A stretch of DNA of 64,000 bases from Lobosporangium transversale (GCF_002105155.1 NW_019028999.1:496001-560000); one strand, 5' to 3'; positions 13,171 through 22,597 are shown, counted from the first letter of the stretch. The notes: generated from the sequence alone by a model not told the origin. Program-made: numbers and translations.

Positions 13171-13670
13171 GTTATTTCAGCCTTTCAAGTAAAAATATGC
13201 CTTTAATTGGTGGCTTTCTCTCAATGAAAACGTCAATAGGCAGGAAGCATTAGAATCACATAAATACATCAATGCGCTTTTAATTGTAAATGTCACTGGA
13301 TTATAGCTGGATGTCATGATCAAAAAGGTACATTGATCTACAGTAGTAAGCCTTTTTTTGTTGGGTGTCAACAAGTTCAACAGGAGCTCCTGTGCTCCTC
13401 ATCAACACAGGATTATCCTCAGTGAAGGTCTCAATGGACGGCACGTTGTAAACCGTTATTATTCCTTCGAGCACCAAGTACTTTCTATATGCTGCAATAT
13501 ACAATATACAACAGAGGACACTAAATACAGTATAATAGTCTGTTCAGTGTTAATCAAGATTGCACCAAAAAATCGTGACAATATTGACTTTAAGCACGAA
13601 TGGCTCCTGTTAGAGTGAGCGACAAATGGAACTTGTTATCTTCGATTTAAAATAATTCTTAAAGAATCTA

Positions 13671-14018
13671 CGGCGTTTATAATTGTTTTATCTGCTTTAA
13701 AATAAGCTTTATCTGTTTATTTTTATTACATTGTTCCAATGAATAAAAAAATTGTCCAAAAGTAAGTTAAAAGTTAACTGAAAAGGGTGGAGAAATTTAT
13801 CTAAACGTTTGCAAATTTTGCCCAATTGGCCATGCGGATTTAACCATGGGATTTTGTGGGACATGTAATGGACATGGTGTTTGGATATTTGCGATAGTCG
13901 ATTTGGTTATCACGTTTGGAAAAATGGACAATACTTCAGGCACATCACATAACTTTTAGAATAATTATGTTAGCTTAAATCGGAGACAGTTTATTCCCCA
14001 TTGGAACAATGCAAATTG
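13671..14018 (+). mobile_element. MITE copy A (one end lost)
   Basis: The left end (after TA at 13669-13670) begins CGGCGTTTATAATTGTTTTA and matches the terminal inverted repeat of copy B. The body matches copies B and C in opposite orientation (GGACATGGTGTTTGGATATT, AATTATGTTAGCTTAAATCGG). Similarity fades after GCAAATTG near 14018, so the right terminal repeat is missing or diverged. Non-coding. Confidence 0.7.
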
Positions 14019-14566
14019 TAATAGGTTTGAAAAGCAGAGCTTAACTAAAGGAGGGATCACTTGCCTAGACTATTGCTACGATGTGGGCGATATGAACCTC
14101 ATTTTTCAATACTTTATGCAGTGCTTCTTGAGAAAATGAGTTTAGAACATCCGATAATTGCTATTTTTCGCGACCTAGCCGAGTTTCCCTAAGGAAACCT
14201 TTTTTTCCTGTTATGTAACTGGCACATATTTGCCACGAGTAGTTTCAAATTTGAAAAATACATATTTTCTGAAGATTCAATGGACTTTGAGTATGTCCAT
14301 ACTGCGTTCCACTGTTTTATCAAGTTTTTCAAAACTAATTTTGGAATGATTGTCTAGATTGGTCGCATATTATGCCTTGTTGTACTCATCACATAACTAC
14401 AGGTATTAGCATTTGTCAGAAAGCTTAAAACTCACCTGGATAAGTTGCGCTTCAGCGCCTGCTAACGGCTCCAAACGCAGCGAGCGCAATTGGGTTTGAA
14501 ATGAGGACTTTACCTATAAGTACTAAGGGTATCGACATGACCATGAAGAACACCCCCATGCAAATA

Positions 14567-14606
14567 AATAAAAAAATTATTTGCACGGGGGCTATATACG
14601 GGGGAT
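14567..14606. repeat. GTGCAAATA/TTTGCACGG repeat remnant
   Basis: CCCCATGCAAATAAATAAAAAAATTATTTGCACGGGGGC forms a short hairpin of the same family as the mini-elements at 15215 and 16750. Confidence 0.5.
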
Positions 14607-14611
14607 TAATC

Positions 14612-14721
14612 TATTTGGCAGCCCATACCAAATATAGTAATTTTTGCCTCTATTTGGCAGCCTACTTCTGGGGGCTGCCACTTAACTTCGCACTCTTGGG
14701 TGGCAGCTGGGCTGCCAAATA
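14612..14721. mobile_element. 110-bp palindromic element with 13-bp terminal inverted repeats
   Basis: Both ends carry a perfect 13-bp inverted repeat (TATTTGGCAGCCC at 14612-14624, GGGCTGCCAAATA at 14709-14721). Internal copies of TTGGCAGCC and GGGCTGCCA make the whole unit fold back. A further GGCTGCCAAGTA lies at about 15190. It looks like a very small foldback/MITE-type element. Family unknown. Confidence 0.55.
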
Positions 14722-14728
14722 CATTACT

Positions 14729-15000
14729 TTTTTTTTTTTTTTTTTTTTTTTTGATAAACAGGGTCATAACATCAGTGGTAAAACAAGCAGCGTTCTGTGG
14801 ATACATTGCCTTGCACAGCTAATGCCGCCGGAGGTACTAAGGGCAGCGGCGATGACATCTTCACAAAACAGCCTTCAATGTACACGGTTAGGGAATGATT
14901 TATTGAAGACGTCTAGGTAGTAGGTGAGATGCATTTGCTCCGAGCGAAAACCTCTCATAGGCATTGATCTCCAAATGGCACCTCCAAAACTGTATGAGCG
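14729..15000 (-). mobile_element. Retroposon 3' fragment, minus orientation
   Basis: A 23-bp T tract is followed by GATAAACAGGGTC. Its reverse complement, GACCCTGTTTATC(A)n, is a variant of the GGGTCCTTGTTATC(A)n tail shared by the retroposons at 18-23 kb. The upstream limit of the fragment is not clear. Confidence 0.45.
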
Positions 15001-15212
15001 ACCTACTTGAAAAAAAAAAGTCATTAGTTTTCTAAATGAGACAAGACAATGTCACTACACATAACTATGACGTAGAAGACGGGAGCTTTATTAATTTGAA
15101 GTATGAGCGTTATAAACATATACGGTTCCTAGGAATGAAAAAAAAAAAAAAAAAAAAAAAAATAGTTAGAGGCCAAATAACGCTGGGTAGGCTGCCAAGT
15201 AAACAATGAAGG

Positions 15213-15400
15213 ATGAAGTTATTTGCACGGGCCCGTACACCCCTTATTTGTACGGCCCCCGTGCAAATAAATTTTTACTTATAAAAAAAATTATTTGCAC
15301 TGAAACGTACACACTCTATTTACACTGCTCCCCCCGTACAAATAAAAAAAAGTTATTTGCACGGGGGGTCTTTTTTTATTTGCACGGGGTCTCTTTTTCA
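15213..15400. repeat. Cluster of TTATTTGCACGGG palindromic mini-elements
   Basis: TTATTTGCACGGG at about 15219 pairs with CCCGTGCAAATAA at about 15258. Further units follow: TTATTTGCACTGAAACGTACACAC, CCCCCGTACAAATAA, TTATTTGCACGGGGGG and TTTATTTGCACGGGG. Each pair can form a hairpin of 50 bp or less. No coding capacity. Confidence 0.65.
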
Positions 15401-15944
15401 TCTACAAGCAGCAACGTGTATCCTACAGACTACATGATTCTGGCTTTATATAAATAAGTGGAGGTGAGTCTAGAGTAGAGAGGGGTCTGGAATTATTACT
15501 GGTGGAAGTTGCAGCGCCGTGGGAGCTGCCAAACAGCTCATTTGTGACATACAAAAATACTACCATTAGACCCATATAGCGTATACGATGATTTAAATTA
15601 CCACTCACGTGGTGCAATGTTTTAACCTAATTGATATAACTTACTATGTATGTAATATGGAGCTAAAGTTCAATAAATTTACCCTTTTATTAATGAGGCA
15701 ATGTGGATAATCACTGAAGTTTTTGGGCAGTACAGGCTGAGGGAAAACGGCAAGAAATAAGATTGAAGACAGTGCTTCTCTTCATTACCATTTCAAGTGA
15801 TTGTACAATATGAAGCTGGTCCTTTAGACGCAGTGAGCATCTACATGTGCTGCTGAGTATGCAATACTGCGTGCTAAAGACGAACCAAGGTAAGTTGGCT
15901 ATGATAATAAACTTGGAATGTAATGAGACAAAACTAAGGATTAT

Positions 15945-16022
15945 TGCGATTAGCAGTCATTTATATGGGTTTTTACTATAGCTAAGGTTTTTACCCTTTT
16001 TATTTAACGAAGATCGTACACT
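15945..16022 (-). repeat. Dispersed repeat, copy 1
   Basis: The reverse complement (CTTAGCTATAGTAAAAACCC, ATATAAATGACTGCTAATCG) matches 20245-20320. A second piece of the same repeat is at 16395-16450. Confidence 0.6.
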
Positions 16023-16394
16023 ATTAAGCACACAACGATGAATTCAGTTATTAGGAATCTCTAACGTGTAGTTTGTGTCGGTAGATGTACAAACAATCAT
16101 ACAATCATACTCATTTCTACGATGTATAGCGTGCCGTGTTACTACCTACTCTCTTTCTTTTCCCTTTCTGTTTATCAAATTCATCAAAATACAATGGGTA
16201 GACCTCAGCTTATTTTGTGGAATATCTATCTTCTTACCCGATATTACTTGTCTTTTGATAGTTGGTGACAGTTCGCACTCAAAGCCGAACGTGCACAATC
16301 ACCTATATCTCTATATCTTAGTGGCTAAAATACTTTAATAGCATAACCGTGACTAATAGTGATAGAAAAGAGACATAAATATTCTTTTCTGTTA

Positions 16395-16455
16395 TTGAAA
16401 TATGCCAGGGTCATAATAAGTAGCGAGAACGAAAGAAAGGTGTCTTTATTATGAA
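16395..16455 (+). repeat. Dispersed repeat, copy 2 (partial)
   Basis: GAAATATGCCAGGGTCATAATAAGT and GTGTCTTTAT match 20206-20240, where the two halves of this repeat sit side by side. Confidence 0.55.
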
Positions 16456-16594
16456 ATACCTAAGATGTATGCACGCGTTAAATGAAAGAAAGCATCGGGG
16501 AACCATCCACAATCTATAACAATGCAACCAACAAAAGTGCAAAGTAAAGCTGCATAGTATATTTCAACTATAGATAAATCATTTGTAATTCTGT

Positions 16595-16868
16595 ATTTAG
16601 TCCCAGTCGCATAAAGAATGCCAACATCTACTCTGAGCTACATACGAACTTGATAAGATATTCTGGTCAGTATTTGATGCTTAGGCAGCGGCTCTAGATC
16701 TAAGCCTGTGTCATGGAAGGCTTCCTGGTTATGGTGTTTAGGGCTAAAATAAAGACCCCGTACAAATAAAAAAAAAGACCCCCCGTGCAAATAACTTTTT
16801 TTTATTTGCACGGGGGGAGCGGTGTAAATAAGGTGTGTACGGGGCAGTGCAAATAGATTTTTTAAATA
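16595..16868 (-). repeat. Right arm of the long inverted repeat plus mini-elements
   Basis: Read on the minus strand, the stretch at about 16760-16600 matches 12930-13085 (AACCAGGAAGCCTTCCATGA, GCATCAAATACTGACCAGAA). Palindromic units follow at 16760-16860 (CCCCGTACAAATAA, CCCCCCGTGCAAATAA, TTATTTGCACGGGGGG, GGTGTGTACGGGGC). MITE copy B interrupts this array at 16869. Confidence 0.6.
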
Positions 16869-17265
16869 CAGCGTTTTTAATTGTTTTATCCATTTTAAAA
16901 AAACATTTATCCATTTTCAATTTGCATTGCTCCGATGGGAAATAAGCTTTATCCATTTAAGCTAATAAAATTATCCTATAAGTTATCCGAATGTGTCTGA
17001 AATATTATCCATTTTTTCAAACATAATAACCGAACCGACTGTAACAAATATCCAAACACCATGTCCTTTTCCATGTCCCACAAAAGTCATGGTTAATTCC
17101 GCATGACCACTTGGACAAAATTTGCAAACACTTGGATAAATTTCTCAGCCCTTTTCGGCCAACTTTTTAACTTACCTTTGGATAAATTTTTTTATTCATT
17201 GGAACAATTTTAAAAAAAAACCGATAAAGTTTATTTTAAAATGGATAAAACAATTAAAAACGCTG
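16869..17265 (-). mobile_element. MITE copy B, intact, TA-flanked
   Basis: A 397-bp non-coding element starts CAGCGTTTTTAATTGTTTTA and ends with the exact reverse complement. The terminal inverted repeats match without a mismatch for more than 30 bp. It is flanked by TA on both sides (16867-16868, 17266-17267), the target duplication expected of Tc1/mariner-type transposition. It sits inside a GTGCAAATA palindrome array, so it inserted after that array formed. No transposase frame is present, so it is non-autonomous. Confidence 0.82.
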
Positions 17266-17267
17266 TA

Positions 17268-17300
17268 TTTGTACGGCCCCCGTGCAAATATCTTTTTTCA
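17268..17300. repeat. TTATTTGCACGGG array, continuation past the MITE
   Basis: TTTGTACGGCCCCCGTGCAAATA continues the array interrupted by MITE copy B. Confidence 0.55.
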
Positions 17301-17348
17301 TAGATTAATCCATCCCCACATCAAAAATAATCGAAGTTGTCAAAAGAG

Positions 17349-17421
17349 TGCCTCAACCCGGATTTGAACCAGGGACCTCTTGTTTACAAGACAAGTGCGC
17401 TAACCACTGTGCCATTGAGGC
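17349..17421 (-). tRNA. tRNA-Thr (UGU)
   Basis: The minus strand folds into a 73-nt cloverleaf. The acceptor stem GCCTCAA pairs fully with TTGAGGC. The D arm is GCAC...GCGC with one A-C mismatch. The anticodon stem CTTGT/ACAAG has loop CTTGTAA and anticodon TGT (17388-17386). The T stem CCTGG/CCGGG has loop TTCAAAT. The internal A box (TGGCACAGTGG) and B box (GGTTCAAATCC) are good. The discriminator A is followed by CTCTTTT, a Pol III terminator. No intron. CCA is not encoded, as expected in eukaryotes. MITE copy B ends 84 bp beyond the tRNA 3' end. The SINE lies about 125 bp on its 5' side. Confidence 0.92.
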
Positions 17422-17527
17422 TGCAATGTTGTTATTTTGTCGTAAATCTGCTATTTACCTATCCTCTTCTTCATTATTTCCATCATCATTCAGTACTTTT
17501 ATCATTATTTCCTTTATCAATCCTAGT

Positions 17528-17546
17528 ATTTAAATCACTTTGGCTT
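17528..17546. repeat. Target-site duplication of SINE, left copy
   Basis: ATTTAAATCACTTTGGCTT is repeated exactly at 18221-18239, on either side of the SINE. Confidence 0.9.
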
Positions 17547-18220
17547 TGCCCAATGGCTGAGTAGTATACTCGTCAGGGCACCCTCCTGTCTAGCCCAGGG
17601 GCCGGGTTCGAGTCCTGGTTAAGGCACATAAAGTGAAGCAAACATGTGCCAGGTCAGGGATTTGCTTGAGTTTTTATACTTTCTCTCCGAGACAGCCTAG
17701 TGTTCTCCGCTAAGGCTAAGATCGTGGGTGCACTACCCTAAGTCGCCTGGCTGGCCACATGTCTTAGGTATATATTCCACCCCCCAGCCGAACCAGCGGT
17801 ACATCTGGCAGCACATCCTCCATCCACCCACTTGACTAGGACAGCGATGATCACAAAGTTTGACGGAGTCCAAAGTAGAAATTTCAGACCAATCCCGCAA
17901 GATTTGGGTCCACATGCCAGTGGATTTGATCGAATAGAAAAAATTAAAAGTCGTCCTTAGCTAGAGTCGGCACGCCAGCCTCCGCGGCTTTTCACGGGCG
18001 CAACAGGCCACATCGGAAGGATGGACTTCGAGTACCGATCACGGTGTACATTGGTAGAGAAAAACATGGATACGAATTGGCTCTTCACAGCCATCCCGTG
18101 CGAACTTTGAGAGTTTCGCTTGTTTCATAGTTGAGGGCGATATCATTACTTTAGAGCGAGATTATGAAATAAAATTCCTCACCTCTGTGGGTTCTTGTTA
18201 ACAGGAAAAAAAAAAAAAAA
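17547..18220 (+). mobile_element. tRNA-headed SINE with LINE-derived 3' end
   Basis: A complete 674-bp retroposon is bounded by a perfect 19-bp target-site duplication and ends in a 16-bp A tail. The 5' head is tRNA-like: TGCC start, A box TGGCTGAGTAG (17554-17564), B box GGTTCGAGTCC (17605-17615), closing GGCA. The body has no long reading frame. The last ~250 bp resemble the 3' UTR of the neighbouring LINE copies: CAGGCCACATCGGAAGG and GGACTTCGAGTACC correspond to CGGGCCACGCCGGAAAGG and GGACTTTGAGTACC near 19997-20030. The terminal GTGGGTTCTTGTTAAC matches GTGGGTCCTTGTTATC. This is the design of a SINE that borrows a partner LINE's reverse transcriptase. Confidence 0.88.
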
Positions 18221-18253
18221 ATTTAAATCACTTTGGCTTCTTTGCAAAACAGC

Positions 18254-18387
18254 ATCCCTCTTTTCACTTTTGATGCTATTTTGCAGGTGAGCGACTTTTA
18301 TTATTATTTGTAGTTTTACTAAGTCAAGCTCGTTCTTATCAGTATTTATTAAAGATCCCTCTTTTCACTTTTGATGCTATTTTGCAG
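18254..18387. repeat. Direct repeat of 33 bp around a 68-bp spacer
   Basis: The same 33 bp, starting ATCCCTCTTTTCACTTTTGA and ending TTTTGCAG, occur at 18254-18286 and 18355-18387. The spacer begins GTGAG, so 18287-18387 has intron-like GT...AG ends. Origin unknown. Confidence 0.6.
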
Positions 18388-18680
18388 CATTCTCCAGGAC
18401 TATCATTGTTGATTTATGATCCTTTAGTGATCTATTTGTCAGATTATCCTCCTTTGGCACTTTGTCCATTTATGAATTTATCTTTTGGCACTTCGTCCAA
18501 TTTTTTATTATCATTTTGTTCATTTTCTGTCAATCTTTGGGATCATTGACAGATCTTTCCACGTCAATTTGTCGTAATACTTCTACTACTGATTTCTAGA
18601 AACGAGTAGGTAAGTGATAAAATGAAAGATTAGGCGAAATCCTCGATTTTGGATACGAATAGTGATCCTAATAAGTAGGC

Positions 18681-18701
18681 AAAACTCTTCTCCGTACACC
18701 A
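18681..18701. repeat. Target-site duplication of LINE copy a, left
   Basis: A 19-21-bp sequence (core AACTCTTCTCCGTACACCA) is repeated after the A tail at 19221-19239. Confidence 0.82.
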
Positions 18702-19220
18702 CTGAGAAAGAGACAATGGTATCACCTCTGTGAGCAAACGCGCCAGGGGACGCAACTGTGTTGGGAGGCACAGACGTAGCAGAGGTGAATTCTTTGGCTC
18801 TCACCAGGGACAACGACGAACAGCAGATGTGAAGGCGATCAGAACTGAGGCAGACCGGCGAGTGGCGGCAAGCTACCGGCAGCAGGTGGAATTGGCGATT
18901 ATGGAGCGCCTGGAAAGCTGTAAATTTTTGATGATTGAGGACAGCGGCTAAAGGATGACCTTCGCGCACAACAGGCCAAGTAGGGAGTAGAGCCGTGCCA
19001 CAGGTCCTCTGGGACCAAGGAAGTCTACTCAATGCTGACGTGGTTTATGAACAGGATGTAGTACTGTGGCAGTATGACGATGCGGCTTCGGTCGATTATT
19101 GGATACCGCTTTATTTGCGACCCCGGTAATGGGGCAACCCATTTATAGAGCTAACATCTAAATAAATCCTACATGACCTCGTGGGTCCTTGTTATCAAAA
19201 AAAAAAAAAAAAAAAAAAAA
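18702..19220 (+). mobile_element. LINE copy a, 5'-truncated
   Basis: Insertion bounded by a 19-21-bp target-site duplication and ending GGGTCCTTGTTATC(A)n. Its frame at 18730-18951 encodes the last 73 residues of the LINE protein (SKRARGRNCVGRHRRS ... KFLMIEDSG, then stop). This is clearly homologous to the end of the copy b frame. The 3' UTR includes TTTATAGAGCTAACATCTAA, shared with the copy ending at 22355. The copy is nested in older sequence that continues at 19240. Confidence 0.82.
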
Positions 19221-19239
19221 AACTCTTCTCCGTACACCA

Positions 19240-20160
19240 TCGGATTCGCACATCTGGAGATGTCCAAGGACGATGGAGACTCAGGCCGATAAGTGGAAGG
19301 AGATAATCCAAAATGTGAATGTGATAGGGGAGGGGACATGGAGGAAAGAGTTGAAAGCAGCGCAGGAGCAAGCACAAAGGGCCAGAGAGAGAGGTGTAGA
19401 CCCACCAAGGACAAAAGAGCCAACTTTTACTGCGGCAGAGGAGGACTACATTTGGGGAACTCTGGAGATGCATATCGATGGCGTGCGAGAAGTACGACGC
19501 AGTGGTGATGGGAACGGCGATGATGAGGATGTGGAAGAGATAGAGCACACACCAGATTGGTCTGTGCAGGACATTTACCATGGACTTACGCCCAAGTCCA
19601 TTGCTCAGAGTTGGAAAGTTGGCTTCAAGACAACAACAAGGATAGCTACATATATGGCAGGGCGCTTCGTCAAGGCCATAGAAGAATTCGGTCGTACAGA
19701 AATCTGGAACAAACGGTGTAAAGTCACTGTTGAATGGGAAAAGGCTCGTGGAATCACTGCTATGAGCAAACGCGCTAGAGGACGCAACTGTGTTGGGGAG
19801 CACAGACGTAGTAGCAATGATTTCCTTGCCCCTTCCCTCAGACAAAGACAGAAGCTGAATGTAAAAGAGATCTACAAAATCGCGGATAACCGAGTCCGGG
19901 ACATTTACCTTGGGAAAGCCAAACTGGACGTGATGGAGCGGCTAGGTGGAATGAAGTTTTTGATGACTATGGATAGCGGATAATTTGTCGCGTTACGCAA
20001 CGGGCCACGCCGGAAAGGTGGACTTTGAGTACCAACCACGGCGGTCAGGGTTTATGAAATCATGGATGCAGCGGCTCTCGCCGTTTGTGCAGTAATAACT
20101 GTTTATTGACCATAGTTTCTGGAGCATTCTGTTCATAGAGCGTTGAGGGTCCTTGTTATC

Positions 20161-20189
<29 letters not shown>
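19240..20189 (+). mobile_element. LINE copy b with C-terminal coding remnant
   Basis: An open frame from about 19242 to 19983 gives some 245 residues of the C-terminal part of a non-LTR retrotransposon protein. It opens at a zinc-knuckle-like SHIWRCPRT, typical of the region after LINE reverse transcriptases. It then runs through helical, charged sequence (KWKEIIQNV, WRKELKAAQEQAQRARERG, DIYHGLTPKSIAQSWKVG) to KFLMTMDSG and a stop. The 3' UTR (about 175 bp) ends GAGGGTCCTTGTTATC and a ~29-bp A tail. The reverse transcriptase and endonuclease are absent. The 5' limit is uncertain because copy a inserted into the adjoining sequence. Confidence 0.75.
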
Positions 20190-20193
<4 letters not shown>

Positions 20194-20204
20194 GGCGGGG
20201 AGTG

Positions 20205-20330
20205 AAATATGCCAGGATCATAATAAGTAACGATGTCTTTATCATCTTCGTTAAATAAAAAGGGGTAAAATCTTAGCTATAGTAAGAACCCATATAAATG
20301 ACTGCTAACCGCAACAGAGAGCAAGTTTAC
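20205..20330 (+). repeat. Dispersed repeat, copy 3
   Basis: GAAATATGCCAGGATCATAATAAGT...GTGTCTTTAT-like sequence is followed by TTCGTTAAATAAAAAGGGGT, CTTAGCTATAGTAAGAACCC and ATATAAATGACTGCTAACCG. The two halves match 16395-16450 and the reverse complement of 15945-16022. Confidence 0.6.
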
Positions 20331-20597
20331 TACACTAAAAAATTGAGCCAATATCTCGAGAGAGGAAGTCGAGCAATAGGACCTGCTCCATAGTCTAGAG
20401 ATGATGAGCCTCTCGGAATGTCTGAAGCAATGGCCGAACGCTAGACAAAACAGACATTAATCCTCACCATCTACGCTAGTATTATAGTTCAAACACAATA
20501 TTGTCCCTGCTCAGAAATGCGCGATAGAGAAGGATCCTAAATGGCTAAAAATCTCAGAGGCATTAGTAGAATTAAAAAAAAAAAAAAAAAAAAAAAA

Positions 20598-21680
20598 GTT
20601 GCGCCCCTCATCTGTTCTGCACACATAATATGTAGGAAAACCATCTGTTGTGCACGATGTGGAGTGGCGGCCAAGGCTAGACCATATCCATAATAAACGC
20701 CCTGTGCACTCTTACTACAGCAATGCCAAGGATACTGCGGCTAGATGCCACCACATCAAGAAGCTGCATAGCATACTACCTACCCTCAATGTCTTGCAAG
20801 CTAGGCAACCTGTCCTTTATCCAGATTGAGTCTACTATGCCTGTGGGTTGAAGACGAAGGCAACAGCCATGTATGGGCCAGGTCAGGCCCACAGTAACTT
20901 TTGGGGGGAAGCTCTGTCACGCATAGATCGCTGGGGTCGTGCAGCCACTACCAAATACAATCAAGTCCACAAGAGCACGAACCTGAGATGGGTCAGCCCT
21001 GATCGAGATGTACGCTTGCAAGGGCTCTCATGCATTAGTAGAGTACGTGCGATTTTAAGCGCAGGCAACAAAACCGATCGTCCTCCTGATCTCAAATGGA
21101 GCCTCAGCGGCCTCTACCGAGGTATTACACCACTTAATTTGGTAAGCAAATGGGACCCTCTGTTCTGCACAGCGCGATCTATCGCTCGTAAAGTGATTCA
21201 CAGGCTTACCTTGAGCCACGCTGTAAGAAAAGCATCGCCGAGGCAGAAGTGTGCGCCACACACCGGACTAAGAGGTGACTGGAGCAACGGATATGGTCTT
21301 ATGACAGGAGAAGGCTTTTGCCCTTGTGGTGCGGTAATGGATGTGCATCGTGGCAGGCGCTGTCCAGGACCTACGTTGTACCCACCCGCCACAGACAAGG
21401 TTCTGTTGCAGAGTTTGTTAGGACAGCGGGTTGACAACCATGGAAAGGATGGGGGCAATTCCTTTCCTGAATCAGTATGTTTTCGATGTAAAGCACGGTG
21501 GTGAGCCGTGCAATAGTCGCGCGACGCCCGAAGGGCTTACTGAGGGAACGTGGCTAGGCTTATAGCGGCTGTGAAGCGATCCTCTCCGGAGGATGGGACA
21601 TCAAGTACATTCTGAGCTAGATAGTTCTTCAGTTTTATAGCGTTGTTCGTTTAGAGGGCAAATTGTTATAAAAAAAAAGC
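20598..21680 (+). mobile_element. LINE copy c, decayed, divergent subfamily
   Basis: The copy follows an A tail (20575-20597) left by an earlier insertion. Its frame 20848-21504 continues upstream through one in-frame TGA (near 20828): HIKKLHSILPTLNVLQARQPVLYPD, stop, VYYACGLKTKATAMYGPGQA. This has the layout of the region after a LINE reverse transcriptase, with the zinc-knuckle area damaged. GLYRGITPLNLVSKWDP aligns with DIYHGLTPKSIAQSWKV of copy b. The tail reads GAGGGCAAATTGTTATAAAA. 5'-truncated and not functional. Confidence 0.65.
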
Positions 21681-21988
21681 TGCATGCCCCAAAAGAGGGT
21701 GGGTGAGTCCTTGATGTAGCCGTAAGCACGCATGCAGAACCCGCTACGGAGGGTGAGGACCCTTGTTTCAGAAAAAAAAACACGTTACGGAGGGCCTGAA
21801 GTATCGCCACTCTGGTTCAACCAACTTCAAAACTTTTGCTCCGACAGTGGTTATGTGGGTAGGCAGGCAAGGGGGTGGAACAGGAGGAAACTGGAGCTCT
21901 TAGACGTCCTAAGGATCCTTCGCATGACCTTCGGGGGTTCCTGTTCTGAGGGCCCTTGTTATCAAAAAAAAAAAAAAAAAAAAAAAAA
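21681..21988 (+). mobile_element. Two short retroposon 3' fragments
   Basis: A first tail (GAGGGTGAGGACCCTTGTTTC plus A9) ends at about 21780. A second (GAGGGCCCTTGTTATC plus a 24-bp A tail) ends at 21988. The ~165 bp before the second tail have no coding signal. Confidence 0.55.
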
Positions 21989-22356
21989 GACAGCTCGGTA
22001 GACAGGGCACTAAAGACGGAGATCAAGATCCAATTCGTGCGCCCAACCAATTCATAAAGAATGCGACAGCGAACGGAATCTTGACAGTATCACCGGCCAA
22101 CCAAGCTGCTGAACCAACAAATGGAATGGAATGGATTCTGGCTCAGCAAAAGGAGTGGAAGAAGGGACGAGAAGCTGTCATGAAAGAGGTACGCAGAGCA
22201 GCCATGGGAACGTAATCTGAGGGGACAGTGAGCAAAGTTATTTGCCATAATCAGAAGACCAAAACGCCACTAGGACCGAGGGCGAAGGCTTTATAGAGCT
22301 CACATCTAAAAAAATCCTACATGATCTTGTGGGTCCTTGTTATAAAAAAAAAAAGT
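21989..22356 (+). mobile_element. LINE copy e, 3' fragment
   Basis: The last ~80 bp (TTTATAGAGCTCACATCTAA, TCCTACATGATCTTGTGGGT, CCTTGTTAT plus A) match the end of copy a almost base for base. The upstream ~280 bp carry a short frame (WILAQQKEWKKGREAVMKEV) before a stop near 22215. It could be another LINE C-terminus or an unrelated SINE-like unit. Confidence 0.6.
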
Positions 22357-22597
22357 AAACCTTCCCCTCCTGAAGTGTCCCTTACTTTATCCTTGGTATA
22401 AAACTTCAGGAATTTAGCGGCACCATTCACTTCAGCAGTAGTTGCTTGCACAGCATCGCTTCGTAGAGACTAATAAAGCCTTATCCTTGGCATAGCACTT
22501 CAGTATAACACTTTAGTGTGGTCAGTATATTTGTGCCTTGTTGCGGTCGTTACTAACATTCCTCAGTTCTTAAGCAGCATTTTGTTTATCATTGCTA

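Noticed and set aside
15206-15457. Frame through the GTGCAAATA repeat cluster
   Set aside because: The coding look (repeated Ile-Cys-Thr) comes from the DNA repeat itself.
12893-17300. CRISPR-like array
   Set aside because: The repeats are palindromic, unevenly spaced and in a eukaryotic genome; no cas genes.
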